Shown here: one piece after another, positions 8,244-17,115 of the stretch | How the letters are laid out: each line of letters opens with the position of its first letter | Position numbering within the stretch: position 1 is the first letter of the stretch | Assembly (NCBI GenBank): GCA_047125605.1 | Contig: CP138932.1 | Span: 1,612,001 to 1,676,000, forward strand | DNA from: JAKVBK01 sp022447275 | Lineage (GTDB): Bacteria; Pseudomonadota; Alphaproteobacteria; Rhodobacterales; Rhodobacteraceae | DNA length: 64,000 nt | Direction: 5' to 3' | The notes under the pieces: model-generated | Seen by the model: the letters and a program-made list of their open reading frames with translations, nothing else | What the model was told of the DNA's origin: nothing | Database searches by the model: none | Translations under genes and position numbers: made by a program

Positions 8244-9596
8244 TCAGCCGCAGACTGCCTTCAAGCCCGCCTCTGCCGATTGCAAAATCGTGGCCACGTC
8301 TTCGGCAGAGATCACAAGCGGTGGCGAAAAGATTGCATTGGGCCCCGAGACGCGGATCATCGTGCCCGCCTCATAGGCTGCCCTCTGAAACGCGCCTGAA
8401 ACGGCTGCAGGCGCGGGCGTTTTGGCAGTCCGGTCTGCAACGAATTCCATGGCGCACATCAGCCCCTCCCCGCGCACATCGCCGACCACTTCATATTTCT
8501 CGGCCAAAGCCTGCAAGCCTGACAACAGCTCTGGGCCACGGGCGGCGGCATTCTTCCAAGGCTTGATCCGCTGAGTCTCTGCCATGCACGCCAGCGCCGC
8601 CGCCGCTCCGACCGGATGGCCGGAATAGGTATAGCCGGCATCCACAGACGCGGCCCCACCCGCCCCTTCGAACACTTCAGCAATGCGGTCATGGATCATC
8701 ACAGCGCCAAAGGGGAAATACCCGTTGGTTATCGCTTTGGCGATACAGGCAAAATCAGGCTGCACCCCCCAATGGCGCGCGCCCGTGGGCGACCCGGTAC
8801 GCCCAAAGGCCGTGATGACCTCGTCCGAGATCAGCAATACGCCATGCCGGTCACAAGTCTCGCGCAGCATCGGCATCAGACTGGCATGAGGGGGGATCAC
8901 ACCACCAGCGCCCTGCACAGGTTCCATGATCAAAGCGGCCACCGTGTCAGCACCCTCAAAGGCAATGGCTTGCTCAAGGGCTTGGGCAATCTTGCCAGCC
9001 AGCGCCTCAGGCGTGGCCGCGTCAAACAGGTTGCGATAAAGATACGGGCCGGGAATGTGGATGCAGCCCGGCAGAAGCGGCTCATAGGCTTGGCGGAACT
9101 TCGGGTTTCCGTTCACGCTCGCTCCCCCGAAATGGGTGCCGTGATAGCCTTTGTGCAAGCTGATGAACTTTGTCCGGCCAGCGTCACCGCGCAGCTTGTG
9201 ATATTGACGGGCCAGCTTCAGCGCCACCTCCACCGAGTCCGAGCCCCCGGATGTAAAGAAGGCCCGGCTAAGCCCGTCTGGCGCGAAGAATGTCCGCAAC
9301 TCGTACGACAACTCGATCGCCTTGTCATTCGTGGTGCCCCGGAAGGTGGAATAGTAGGGCAAGGCCTCCATCTGCGCGGCAATCGCGGCCTTGATGGGAT
9401 CACAGGAGTAGCCAAGATTGACATTCCACAGCCCGCCCACGGCATCGATCGCGCGATGGCCATCCACATCCACAACATGCACGCCCGCGCCCTGTGTGAT
9501 GATAAATGGCGGCTGCTCCTGGCTGGCGGCGGGAGGCGCCATTGGATGCCACATGTGCCGGGCGTTGTTCTCTTTGAGGAAATTACTGTCTTTCAC
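8244..9596 (-). CDS. Class III PLP-dependent aminotransferase (omega-amino acid:pyruvate type)
   Basis: A 450-residue fold-type I transaminase of the class III family (omega-amino acid:pyruvate, taurine:pyruvate and related enzymes). Visible motifs in order are the TSGGSDSVEVALKLAR phosphate-binding region, SLHKGYHGTHFGG, the metal-free active-site loop IMEPVQGAGGVIPP, LLISDEVITAFGRTG with the PLP-pyridine aspartate, and CIAKAITNGYFPFGA with the Schiff-base lysine. I place the start at GTG 9596: it overlaps the IclR stop as GTGA and has an AAAGAG ribosome site about 8 bases upstream. An in-frame ATG further out (9716) would lie inside the regulator gene. Translational coupling to the IclR regulator suggests autoregulated expression. 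The substrate cannot be read from sequence. Confidence 0.9.
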   Translation of the reverse strand: MKDSNFLKENNARHMWHPMAPPAASQEQPPFIITQGAGVHVVDVDGHRAIDAVGGLWNVNLGYSCDPIKAAIAAQMEALPYYSTFRGTTNDKAIELSYELRTFFAPDGLSRAFFTSGGSDSVEVALKLARQYHKLRGDAGRTKFISLHKGYHGTHFGGASVNGNPKFRQAYEPLLPGCIHIPGPYLYRNLFDAATPEALAGKIAQALEQAIAFEGADTVAALIMEPVQGAGGVIPPHASLMPMLRETCDRHGVLLISDEVITAFGRTGSPTGARHWGVQPDFACIAKAITNGYFPFGAVMIHDRIAEVFEGAGGAASVDAGYTYSGHPVGAAAALACMAETQRIKPWKNAAARGPELLSGLQALAEKYEVVGDVRGEGLMCAMEFVADRTAKTPAPAAVSGAFQRAAYEAGTMIRVSGPNAIFSPPLVISAEDVATILQSAEAGLKAVCG

Positions 9597-10417
9597 GGCT
9601 GGGCTCTTTCTTGGCGCATCGTTGGAATATCGGGCACGCTGCGCTGCCAAAGCTTCTGCACCCGGGATGGGATTTGCCCGCCAAGACGCGCCACCAGACC
9701 GGGCCCTTGGGCACATAAAACAGAAACAGCCGTGGCCAGAAACCGGCTGTCATGGCGGATTGTCGGATAAACGACAGAGCACGCAGCGCAGGCGGCACCC
9801 TGGGCGTCAAACAAAGGGATCGCAACGGATGCAACGCCCATCTCAAAGCTATCCCGGCTTTGCGCGTAGCCCACTTTGGCCGCCTGCGCCAAAGCCGCCT
9901 GCACATCCGAACAGGAAGGCATGGGTGCGGTGTCAATCCGATCTTGCTGGGCCTTGATCAACGCCGCGCGCCGTGCCGCGGGCAGGAAGGCCAGGATGGC
10001 CTTGCCCGAAGATGTCGTCAGCAATGGCAGCACGAGGTTCGGCTCAAACTCGACACGAATGGCATGGCGTCCAAAGTCCGCCTGGGTCACTTGCTGCAAG
10101 CCGTCCCCAACCAGCCGATTGACATGGACCCGCTCGCCCAAACTACGGGAGATCTCTTCGACAATCGGGGTCAGCGTCTCGGCCTCGGACACTGTCCGTT
10201 GCCGCATCTCTGCCAAGCGCGCGACCGCGTGACCCAACCGGTAAGCCCGCGTTGTGGGCGCCTGTTCAAGAAAACCGGCCTGCTCGAGCGCGCGCAATTG
10301 ACGATACACCGTCGCCTTGTCCCATCCCGTCAGTTTTTGAAACGCGCTCAGCCCGATGACAGGCCGCGCCTCCGTGAAGAGATCTAGCAGGGACAGAGCT
10401 TTGGTGACGGTCGACAT
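9593..10417 (-). CDS. IclR-family transcriptional regulator
   Basis: A 274-residue IclR regulator. The N-terminal winged helix (about 1-60) includes IGLSAFQKLTGWDKATVYRQLRALEQAGFL-like helix-turn-helix sequence. The C-terminal effector domain (about 75-250) has the usual TSSGKAILAFLP and FEMGVASVAIPLFD segments. It is divergent from the Tm-1-like gene, and a 19-bp perfect palindrome lies between them, 64 bases from its own start. It overlaps the class III transaminase by 4 bases, so the two form one transcript. It most likely controls both arms of this metabolic island in response to the pathway substrate or an intermediate. The ligand is unknown. Confidence 0.93.
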   Translation of the reverse strand: MSTVTKALSLLDLFTEARPVIGLSAFQKLTGWDKATVYRQLRALEQAGFLEQAPTTRAYRLGHAVARLAEMRQRTVSEAETLTPIVEEISRSLGERVHVNRLVGDGLQQVTQADFGRHAIRVEFEPNLVLPLLTTSSGKAILAFLPAARRAALIKAQQDRIDTAPMPSCSDVQAALAQAAKVGYAQSRDSFEMGVASVAIPLFDAQGAACAACSVVYPTIRHDSRFLATAVSVLCAQGPGLVARLGGQIPSRVQKLWQRSVPDIPTMRQERAQP

Positions 10418-10480
10418 ATGGGATCACAGTTCCTAGGCTTCCCACCAAGCTTGACCGCGCACAGCTCACACTTCAACAAT

Positions 10481-10499
10481 TTTGAACCGCCGGTTCAAA
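10481..10499. promoter_or_regulatory. 19-bp perfect palindrome, probable IclR operator
   Basis: TTTGAACCGCCGGTTCAAA is an exact inverted repeat around a central C. A further half site, GTGAACC, follows at about 10502-10508. It lies in the 108-base gap between the divergent IclR gene and the Tm-1-like gene, where a local regulator would be expected to bind both promoters. Assignment to this IclR protein rests on position only. Confidence 0.65.
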
Positions 10500-10525
10500 T
10501 AGTGAACCATTCCAGAGAGGCCAAC

Positions 10526-11779
10526 ATGCCCAAGGCCATTCTTCTGATCGGCACTTATGACACCAAGCAGGAAGAATTGTCTTTCCTGGCCGACACGCTG
10601 CAGGGGCTTGGCGCGGAGGTCACCCGCATGGATGTCAGCGTGCTGGGCAACACCACAGTCCCGTGCGAGATCTCTAAGCATGCGGTTGCTGCAGCTGCCG
10701 GCCATTCAATCGCGGGCATCACGGCCTTGGACGACGAAAACGCGGCGTTTCAGGTGATGGCGCAGGGTGCGGCGCAACTCTGTGCGGACAGGGCGCGCCA
10801 AGGAGCCTGTGATGGCTTGCTGGTGTTGGGGGGCACGATGGGCACGGACATCGCGCTGGATTGCGCCCAGGCCCTGCCCCTCGGTATCCCGAAATACATC
10901 CTTTCAACGGTTGCTTTTTCGCCCTTGATCCCAGCGCACCGGATTGCGGCCGACACGCAGATGATGCTGTGGGCAGGCGGGCTTTATGGCATGAATGATC
11001 TGTGCCGCTCGTCGCTGGCCCAGGCGGCCGGGGCTGTCTATGGCGCCGCTCTGGCGGCCCGCCCACCCAGCTTTGCGCGTCCCCTGATCGGGATGACATC
11101 GCTGGGGGTTTCCTGCTTGCACTACATGACACACCTCAAACCCGCATTGGAAAACCGCGGTTTCGAAGTCGCTGTGTTCCATTCCACCGGCATGGGTGGG
11201 CTGGCCTTTGAACAGCTGGCGCAGCAAGGGGCCTTCGCCTGTGTCATGGATCTGTGCATGCAGGAACTGGTCAACGCGGTGGCCGGCTCTGTGGTGTCCA
11301 GCGGGCCAGATCGCCTGCGCGGTGCTGGCCAGAGCGGCACCCCCCAAATCGTTGCGCCTGGCGCGCTCGACCTGTTGGACTTCGCCTGTGGACAAGAAAT
11401 TCCCCCAGCCCACAGCGCCAAACCCTTCCACCAACATAACCGCCTGATCACATCCGCGGTTTTCACACCCGAGGAGCGACGCACCAATGCGCGGGCCATG
11501 GCTGAGCGACTGCGCACAGCCCGGGGGCCGGTGCATGTCATGATCCCCCGCGGCGGGGTGCAGGAATGGGACAGGCCCGGCGGCCCCACCCATGACCCCG
11601 ACGGGCTGGCGGCCATGCTCGATGAAATCCAAACCGTGCTGGCCCCGGCCCATCCCAGCACAGTGATTGACGCTCATATCAATGACAGCGCCTTTTGCGA
11701 CGCCGTGCTGGACGTCTTTGACCAATGGTGCTCTGACGGAACTATCTGTCTGCGCCCCAAATCAACTGGAGCCTCCTGA
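10526..11779 (+). CDS. Tm-1-like ATP-binding domain protein (UPF0261)
   Basis: A 417-residue protein of the UPF0261/Tm-1-like family, named after the tomato resistance protein whose N-terminal domain has this fold. The bacterial members are of unknown biochemical role. Family features are the start AILLIGTYDTKQEELSFLAD, the LVLGGTMGTDIALD and PLGIPKYILSTVAF segments in the first half (about 90-150), and in the second half GMTSLGVSCLHYM and VAVFHSTGMGGLAFEQL. Its start ATG has an AGAGAGG site 7 bases upstream. It is the first gene of a rightward operon whose next gene begins directly after its stop (TGAATG). In many bacteria the family pairs with a TIM-barrel protein; none is present here. Placement next to transaminases and CoA enzymes suggests a metabolic rather than defence role. 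Confidence 0.88.
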   Translation: MPKAILLIGTYDTKQEELSFLADTLQGLGAEVTRMDVSVLGNTTVPCEISKHAVAAAAGHSIAGITALDDENAAFQVMAQGAAQLCADRARQGACDGLLVLGGTMGTDIALDCAQALPLGIPKYILSTVAFSPLIPAHRIAADTQMMLWAGGLYGMNDLCRSSLAQAAGAVYGAALAARPPSFARPLIGMTSLGVSCLHYMTHLKPALENRGFEVAVFHSTGMGGLAFEQLAQQGAFACVMDLCMQELVNAVAGSVVSSGPDRLRGAGQSGTPQIVAPGALDLLDFACGQEIPPAHSAKPFHQHNRLITSAVFTPEERRTNARAMAERLRTARGPVHVMIPRGGVQEWDRPGGPTHDPDGLAAMLDEIQTVLAPAHPSTVIDAHINDSAFCDAVLDVFDQWCSDGTICLRPKSTGAS

Positions 11780-12940
11780 ATGCGTGATTTCGAACTGGAA
11801 AAGCACTTCTCCAAGTGGGAATTCGCAGCGCGTCACCACATGACGGCATCCGATGCCGAGAGCATGAGCGTCGAAGACTTGCTGCAGCTTGCAGGGCCTG
11901 AGGCGCGGGATGATTTGCTGGGCAGCTGGCTGGGATACACGGAAACACGGGGCGCCCCCGATCTGCGCACGGCGATCGCAAGCACCTATGATGTCTGCGC
12001 GCCCGATGACATCCAATGCTTCGTGGGCATTGAGGAGGGCATCTACGCGGCCATGCGGGTGCTGCTGTCCCCGCAAGATCACGCGATCGTCGTGGTGCCC
12101 AATTACCAAGCCGCTGAAACAGTGCCGCTTGATATCTGCGCAGTCACAGGTGTTCCGCTGCACGCCGATGCGGGCTGGCAACTGGATCTCGACGCGCTGC
12201 GCAACGCGATCCGTCCAAACACGAAGCTCGTCTCGGTGAACTTTCCCAACAACCCCACCGGGGCAATCCCCGATCGGGCCACTTTTGAGGCCTTGATCGA
12301 GATCTGTCGCACCCATGGCATCTGGCTGTTTTCCGACGAGGTGTATCGCCTGCTGGAGATCGACGCCGGCAAACGTCTGCCTCAGGCTGCCGATGTCTAT
12401 GAGAAGGGCATCTCAGTCAATGTGATGAGCAAGGCCTACGGGATGCCCGGCCTGCGCATCGGCTGGGCGGCGTGTCGCGATGCGGAGGTTCTGGCGGCCC
12501 TTGAGCGCTACCGCCATTACCTGTCGATTTGCAGCGCCGGCCCGGCTGAGCGTCTGGCTGTCGCAGCCCTGCGGGTGCGAGACAAAATCCTGCAACGCAA
12601 CCGTGCCCTCGTGAAACACAACCGCGATCTGCTGGATCGCTTCTTTGCCGATTATCCGAACTTGTTCGAATGGCGCCACCCGGATGGCGGCTGCGTGGCT
12701 TATCCGCGCTACCTCGGCGCAGATGGGGTTGAGGCCTTTTGCACGGACATCGTGGAAAGCGCCGGTGTTTTGCTTTTGCCCGCCTCGATTTATCGCTCCG
12801 AGCTGATGGAAACGCCGGTGGACCGTTTCCGGATCGGGATGGGGCGCAAAGGCATGGCCGAGGGCCTTCAAGCCATGCGCAGCTATCTTGATCGCCGCCA
12901 CAACAGCACTGCCGCGGGGGCTACATCGCACCGTGCCTGA
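11780..12940 (+). CDS. Class I/II PLP-dependent aminotransferase
   Basis: A 386-residue fold-type I aminotransferase of the aspartate-aminotransferase superfamily. Visible motifs are FPNNPTG (about residue 155-161), FSDEVYR with the pyridine-binding aspartate (about 183-189), the Schiff-base lysine in NVMSKAYGMPGLRIGW (about 215), and the carboxylate-binding arginine in DRFRIGMGR near the C-terminus. Its early segment with GYTETRGAPDLRTAIA is typical of the superfamily. It begins immediately after the Tm-1-like gene and is followed by a 125-base gap before the CoA-transferase. A second transaminase in one small cluster, from a different family than the leftward one, suggests two distinct amino-group transfers in the pathway. 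Substrate unknown; related enzymes include biosynthetic ones such as capreomycidine synthase. Confidence 0.88.
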   Translation: MRDFELEKHFSKWEFAARHHMTASDAESMSVEDLLQLAGPEARDDLLGSWLGYTETRGAPDLRTAIASTYDVCAPDDIQCFVGIEEGIYAAMRVLLSPQDHAIVVVPNYQAAETVPLDICAVTGVPLHADAGWQLDLDALRNAIRPNTKLVSVNFPNNPTGAIPDRATFEALIEICRTHGIWLFSDEVYRLLEIDAGKRLPQAADVYEKGISVNVMSKAYGMPGLRIGWAACRDAEVLAALERYRHYLSICSAGPAERLAVAALRVRDKILQRNRALVKHNRDLLDRFFADYPNLFEWRHPDGGCVAYPRYLGADGVEAFCTDIVESAGVLLLPASIYRSELMETPVDRFRIGMGRKGMAEGLQAMRSYLDRRHNSTAAGATSHRA

Positions 12941-13065
12941 GCGCGCCCCTGCTTCCGCACCAGCGCCCCACAACGCACCTCAAGGTGGCACACAGGCCCT
13001 GCCATCAGGTAGAACAAGCTCAGGCCATGCGCCCGCCCTGTGGCCTGCTCAGTAAGGAAAGCCCC

Positions 13066-14262
13066 ATGCCCCCTTCCCCGCTCAGTGATATCCGTGTCCT
13101 TGACCTGACAAATGTTCTGGCAGGGCCGTTTGCCTGCCACCACCTTGCGCATATGGGCGCAGAGGTCATCAAGGTAGAGGCCGTGGGCAGAGGCGATCTG
13201 GCCCGGCAGCTGGGGGCGGACCCGGACCTGAATGAGAAAGGCATGGGCGTCTCCTTTCTGGCTCAGAATGCGGGCAAGAAATCAGTCACTCTCAATCTGA
13301 AGGACGCGCGGGGCAAAGCGCTGTTCCTGCGCCTTGTACAAACCGCAGATGTGCTTGTTGAGAATTTCCGGCCCGGCGTGATGGACCGTCTTGGCGTGGG
13401 ATACGAAACCCTCAAATCGGCCCGGCCCGAACTGATCTACTGCGCCATTTCAGGGTTTGGGCAGGACGGGCCATGGGTGGATCGGCCCGCCTATGACCAG
13501 ATCGTGCAAGGGGCATCGGGCCTGATGTCAATCACCGGCGATGAGCAGAGCGCGCCCCTGCGGGTGGGCTATCCCGTCAGCGATACGGTCGGCGGCATGA
13601 CGGCCGCTTTTGCCGTTGCCGCCGCGCTGAATGCCCGACCTCGCGGTGCCTTCATAGATGTGTCGATGTTGGAGGCCACATTGTCGACAATGGGCTGGGT
13701 GGTCTCCAACCACCTGATTGCGCAGGCAGCGCCGGGCGCCCATGGCAACGAAAACCCCACCTCTGCCCCATCGGGTGCCTTTGTGGCTGGCGACGGGCTG
13801 CTCAACATCGCCGCCAATAAAGAAGCGCAATGGGTGCTGCTGACCGATCACCTTGGTTTGGCGGCCCTGCGCAAAGACCCCCGCTTCACTACCCGCGCGG
13901 ACCGAAAGCGCAACCGGGTCGCCCTGAAAGCGGCCTTGGAAGCCGTTCTGCGCACCCGGCCCGCTGGACACTGGGTGACAGAGCTGAACCAGATCGGCGT
14001 GCCCGCAGGCCCAGTGCTGAGCGTTCCCGAAGCGCTGGCCCTGCCTCAGGTTGCGGATCGGGGCTTTCTCGATAGTTTTGCCGATGTCCCGGGCGTGGGC
14101 CGGGATATCACCGTGGCAACCACTGGCATCAAGCTTGACGGCGCGCCGCCAAAGGTCGCCACACCGCCGCCCGAACTGGGGGCGCACAACGCCCAGGTCT
14201 GGGGCAGCCTGGGCTTGGACGACGCGGAACTGGACAGCCTTAAAGCGGAAGGCGTGATATGA
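13066..14262 (+). CDS. Family III CoA-transferase (CaiB/BaiF type)
   Basis: A 398-residue CaiB/BaiF-type CoA-transferase that moves CoA from a donor thioester to a carboxylic acid. The N-terminal segment VLDLTNVLAGPFACHHLAHMGAEVIKVE is characteristic. The catalytic aspartate is D144 in AYDQIVQGASGLM, the position that forms the acyl and CoA anhydride or thioester intermediates in formyl-CoA transferase. A start further upstream in the same frame (12985) is less likely: the ATG at 13066 has an AAGGAAAG site directly before it and begins at the conserved N-terminus. Its stop overlaps the next start as ATGA, so it is translationally coupled to the citrate-synthase-like lyase. Together they could activate a hydroxy acid as CoA ester and cleave it. 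Confidence 0.92.
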   Translation: MPPSPLSDIRVLDLTNVLAGPFACHHLAHMGAEVIKVEAVGRGDLARQLGADPDLNEKGMGVSFLAQNAGKKSVTLNLKDARGKALFLRLVQTADVLVENFRPGVMDRLGVGYETLKSARPELIYCAISGFGQDGPWVDRPAYDQIVQGASGLMSITGDEQSAPLRVGYPVSDTVGGMTAAFAVAAALNARPRGAFIDVSMLEATLSTMGWVVSNHLIAQAAPGAHGNENPTSAPSGAFVAGDGLLNIAANKEAQWVLLTDHLGLAALRKDPRFTTRADRKRNRVALKAALEAVLRTRPAGHWVTELNQIGVPAGPVLSVPEALALPQVADRGFLDSFADVPGVGRDITVATTGIKLDGAPPKVATPPPELGAHNAQVWGSLGLDDAELDSLKAEGVI

Positions 14263-15071
14263 CCGAAAAGACATCGGATGTTGCCGATTGGTGGCGCACA
14301 GAGATCATCGACATGGCGCCGGGTCAAATCCGCCTACGCGGCGCGCCGATCGAAACATTGATCGGGGAGATGAGCTTTGCCGGCATGATCTGGTTGATGA
14401 CGCGCGCAGAGCATCCCACCTCTGCCCAGGCGCAGCTGCTGGAATGCGCTTTGGTGGCGGCCGTGGATCATGGCCCGCAAGCCCCGTCCATCGCGGCAGC
14501 CCGGATGGCTGTCACCTGCGGGCTGGGCCTGAACGGCGCCATGGCGAGCGCTGTGAACATGCTAGATGATGTGCACGGGGGCGCGGGGGAGCAGACAGTT
14601 GAGCTCTATGACTGGGCGCTGCAAGACATCTCAGATGGGATCGCGCCCAGCAAGGCTGCCCAGCGCGCGATTGATCGCTGGCAACAGGAGCGCTCAGCCT
14701 ATGTGCCCGGCTTCGGGCATCGCTTTCATACGCCGCAGGATCCGCGCGCACCGCGCCTGCTGTCACTGGTGGATGCCGCTGCCGCTAGCGGTGTTGTGGA
14801 GGGCCACTTTGCCACCATTGGGCGCGCGATCGAGGCAGAGCTAAAACAGCGCAAAGGCAAGCCGGTGCCGATGAATATCGATGGGGCAACAGCCGTCATC
14901 TATGCCGAGCTTGGCTTTGCAGGCCCTCTGGCGCGCGGGCTGTTCTGCCTGTCGCGCTCGGTCGGGGCACTGGCCCATGGATGGGAGCAGATGCAGCAGG
15001 GCGGGCGCAATAAGGGCCCGACCCCGCCCGCCTATCGCTGGACATATGACGGGCCCAACCCGATCCGGTGA
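14259..15071 (+). CDS. Short citrate-synthase-like protein, probable citryl-CoA lyase type
   Basis: A 270-residue member of the citrate synthase superfamily, much shorter than true citrate synthases (about 370-430) because the N-terminal part is missing. The three catalytic positions are retained: H106 in DDVHGGAGEQ, H154 in GFGHRFHTPQDPRA and D208 in NIDGATAVIYAELGF. Short proteins of this kind are usually named citryl-CoA lyase, cleaving a hydroxyacyl-CoA to acetyl-CoA and an oxo acid. It overlaps the CoA-transferase gene by 4 bases, which supports an activate-then-cleave pair. It is the last gene of the rightward operon and is convergent with the sulfatase gene. The actual substrate is not determined by the sequence. 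Confidence 0.82.
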   Translation: MTEKTSDVADWWRTEIIDMAPGQIRLRGAPIETLIGEMSFAGMIWLMTRAEHPTSAQAQLLECALVAAVDHGPQAPSIAAARMAVTCGLGLNGAMASAVNMLDDVHGGAGEQTVELYDWALQDISDGIAPSKAAQRAIDRWQQERSAYVPGFGHRFHTPQDPRAPRLLSLVDAAAASGVVEGHFATIGRAIEAELKQRKGKPVPMNIDGATAVIYAELGFAGPLARGLFCLSRSVGALAHGWEQMQQGGRNKGPTPPAYRWTYDGPNPIR

Positions 15072-15203
15072 CCCCGGCCCAACCGGGCAAACCCGCTGCA
15101 TGCCTGATCCCGGCTGCCTCTCGCGCGTATTCCCTGCACCGCCGCGATCCGGGCGGCGTGAACGAATAGGCCTCTGACGCGACGGGGCCCAACCGCAGAC
15201 CGG

Positions 15204-16847
15204 TTACTCCTCGATGTAGCGGGCCTCGACCGGTTTGCGGTACTTCTCGGTCAGTTCATCCGGCACTTCCGAGCCGTCCACGAGGAAAGGCAGGATGCCC
15301 TTGCGCAGGGATTTGCCCCGCATGTTGCGGATATCCTCGTCTGACCGCGTCACCCGTTGCGAGCAGCGGCACCCCCATTGCGCCAGATGGTCATACAGGC
15401 GGGCAATGACATCCTCATGGTCATGCCCCTTTGCCAGATCGTGGAACTCATCGGGATCCGTCTGCAGATCGAACAGCATGGGGCGGAATCCACCCTGAGC
15501 ATGCATCATCTTGTAGCGCCCGTCACAGACCATAAACAGGCGACAATCGGCAGGTTCCAACCCGAGTTTGACGCCCTGAGGCGTCGCGGAATAGTCGAAC
15601 TCCGAGATCACGTAGTCACGCCACTCGGGTGTCTCACCGTGCAGCCAGGGCTGCAATGAGCGCCCCTCGAGGATATGGCCGGGGATGGTGCCGCCAGCGG
15701 CCTCCAGAAACGTTGGCACAAGATCGATCGCTTCGACCAACGCGTCGCAGGTGGTGCCACGGGTGGCATCGGCCTCAGAGCGCGGATCGTAGATGATCAT
15801 CGGAACTTTTACAGAGGGCTCGTGAAACAGATCTTTCTCGCCCAGCCAGTGATCGCCAAGATAGTCACCGTGATCAGATGTCAGCACGATCATGGTGTCC
15901 TGCATGCGCCCCGTGGCCTCCAAATGATCCAGCAGCACACCCAGTTGATCATCGCATTGCTTGACCAGCCCCATATAGGCGGGGATCACCTTGTTGCGGA
16001 CCTCCTCGCGCTGGAAAGCGGAGGCGATCTTGTTGCCCATATAGGCGCCATAGACCGGGTGCGGATTCTCCTGTTCGATGGCATGGCGGCGCGCGGGCGG
16101 AACATGGTTTGGCCCGAACATGTCATGGTAGGGCGCTGGCACGATATAGGGCCAGTGGGGCTTGATGTAGCTGACATGGGCGCACCACGGGCCCTCGGCC
16201 TGTTCGATGAAATCGATCGTACGGCGCGTGAGCCAAGGGGTTTCACTGTCTTCTTCGCGGATATTGGCGGGCTTGTCGGCATTGCCCAGCATCCAGCCCG
16301 AAGCCGCCCGGCCATCCGGCCCGATACCGGCATTCGCATGATTGGCCCAAGGGTTGTCAGTGGGGTAGCCCTTGGAGGCCAGATACGCGTTATAGGGCGA
16401 GCGGCGTGTATCGTAGAAACCGTCGGGCCCCTGCGCCCACAGCCCGTCATCGCGGATCCAGACATCAAAGCCACATTCGGCCTGGCGGGCTCCGATGACG
16501 CTGTCATGGCTGATGCCCAGACGCTCCATGCCCTCAGCATCAGGTTTCATATGGGTCTTGCCAATGAGCCAACACCCCATGCCCGCACGGCGCAGATGAT
16601 CGCCCATGGTCTGCTCGCCAACGCGAAGCGGGAAATTGTTCCAGGCGGCTCCGTGCGAGGCGACATAGCGCCCGGTGTAGTAGCTCATCCGGCTGGCACC
16701 GCAGATGGGCGACTGCACATAGGCATTGGTAAATCGCATACCCTGTGCCGCCACGCGGTCGAAATTCGGTGTTTGCAGATGCGGATGCCCTGCACAGCTC
16801 AGGTAATCGAACCGCAGTTGGTCATACATGACGAACAGGATGTTCAT
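15204..16847 (-). CDS. Sulfatase-superfamily hydrolase
   Basis: A 547-residue alkaline-phosphatase-superfamily hydrolase, expected to cleave sulfate or phosphate/phosphonate esters. The N-terminus NILFVMYDQLRFDYLS supplies a metal-binding aspartate. The nucleophile region is SPICGASRMSYYTGRY, where C49 would become formylglycine and R53 is the paired arginine. The motif is C-G-A-S-R rather than the classical C-x-P-S-R; alanine at this place is tolerated in some members. Later metal ligands are in VLTSDHGDYLGDH. I chose ATG 16847, with an AGGGAGGAAGG ribosome site; the frame also opens at 16934 without one. No signal peptide is seen, so it is probably cytoplasmic. It is divergent from a DUF1045 gene often tied to phosphonate use, which hints at phospho- or phosphonate-ester substrates. 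Confidence 0.85.
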   Translation of the reverse strand: MNILFVMYDQLRFDYLSCAGHPHLQTPNFDRVAAQGMRFTNAYVQSPICGASRMSYYTGRYVASHGAAWNNFPLRVGEQTMGDHLRRAGMGCWLIGKTHMKPDAEGMERLGISHDSVIGARQAECGFDVWIRDDGLWAQGPDGFYDTRRSPYNAYLASKGYPTDNPWANHANAGIGPDGRAASGWMLGNADKPANIREEDSETPWLTRRTIDFIEQAEGPWCAHVSYIKPHWPYIVPAPYHDMFGPNHVPPARRHAIEQENPHPVYGAYMGNKIASAFQREEVRNKVIPAYMGLVKQCDDQLGVLLDHLEATGRMQDTMIVLTSDHGDYLGDHWLGEKDLFHEPSVKVPMIIYDPRSEADATRGTTCDALVEAIDLVPTFLEAAGGTIPGHILEGRSLQPWLHGETPEWRDYVISEFDYSATPQGVKLGLEPADCRLFMVCDGRYKMMHAQGGFRPMLFDLQTDPDEFHDLAKGHDHEDVIARLYDHLAQWGCRCSQRVTRSDEDIRNMRGKSLRKGILPFLVDGSEVPDELTEKYRKPVEARYIEE

Positions 16848-17115
16848 CGCCTTCCTCCCTCGTACAGCGCGGCGTATCCCGGTGGTCGCTGCGTCTTGCG
16901 CTCCAGTATGACGGAAAGCAGCGCCCCGTTCCAATCCCCGATCTGCCCGCGGGGCGCAGCAGCCCTCCTGACCCTCTCAAAACCGCACAGGCGCACGGGC
17001 GGTTCCTACAGAATATTCTGCCCAAGGGCGGGGCAAATCGCGTTGCCATATCTGCGGCCATCAGGGACAAGAGCATCAGCCAGAGACAAGGACATATCCG
17101 GAAGGCACGCGCCCC

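Noticed and set aside
8616..9770. Plus-strand frame of about 384 codons
   Set aside because: Antisense to the class III transaminase with clear PLP motifs.
10418..10525. Extended N-terminus for the Tm-1-like protein
   Set aside because: The extra 36 codons cross the palindrome and promoter region; the ATG at 10526 has a good ribosome site and begins the conserved domain.
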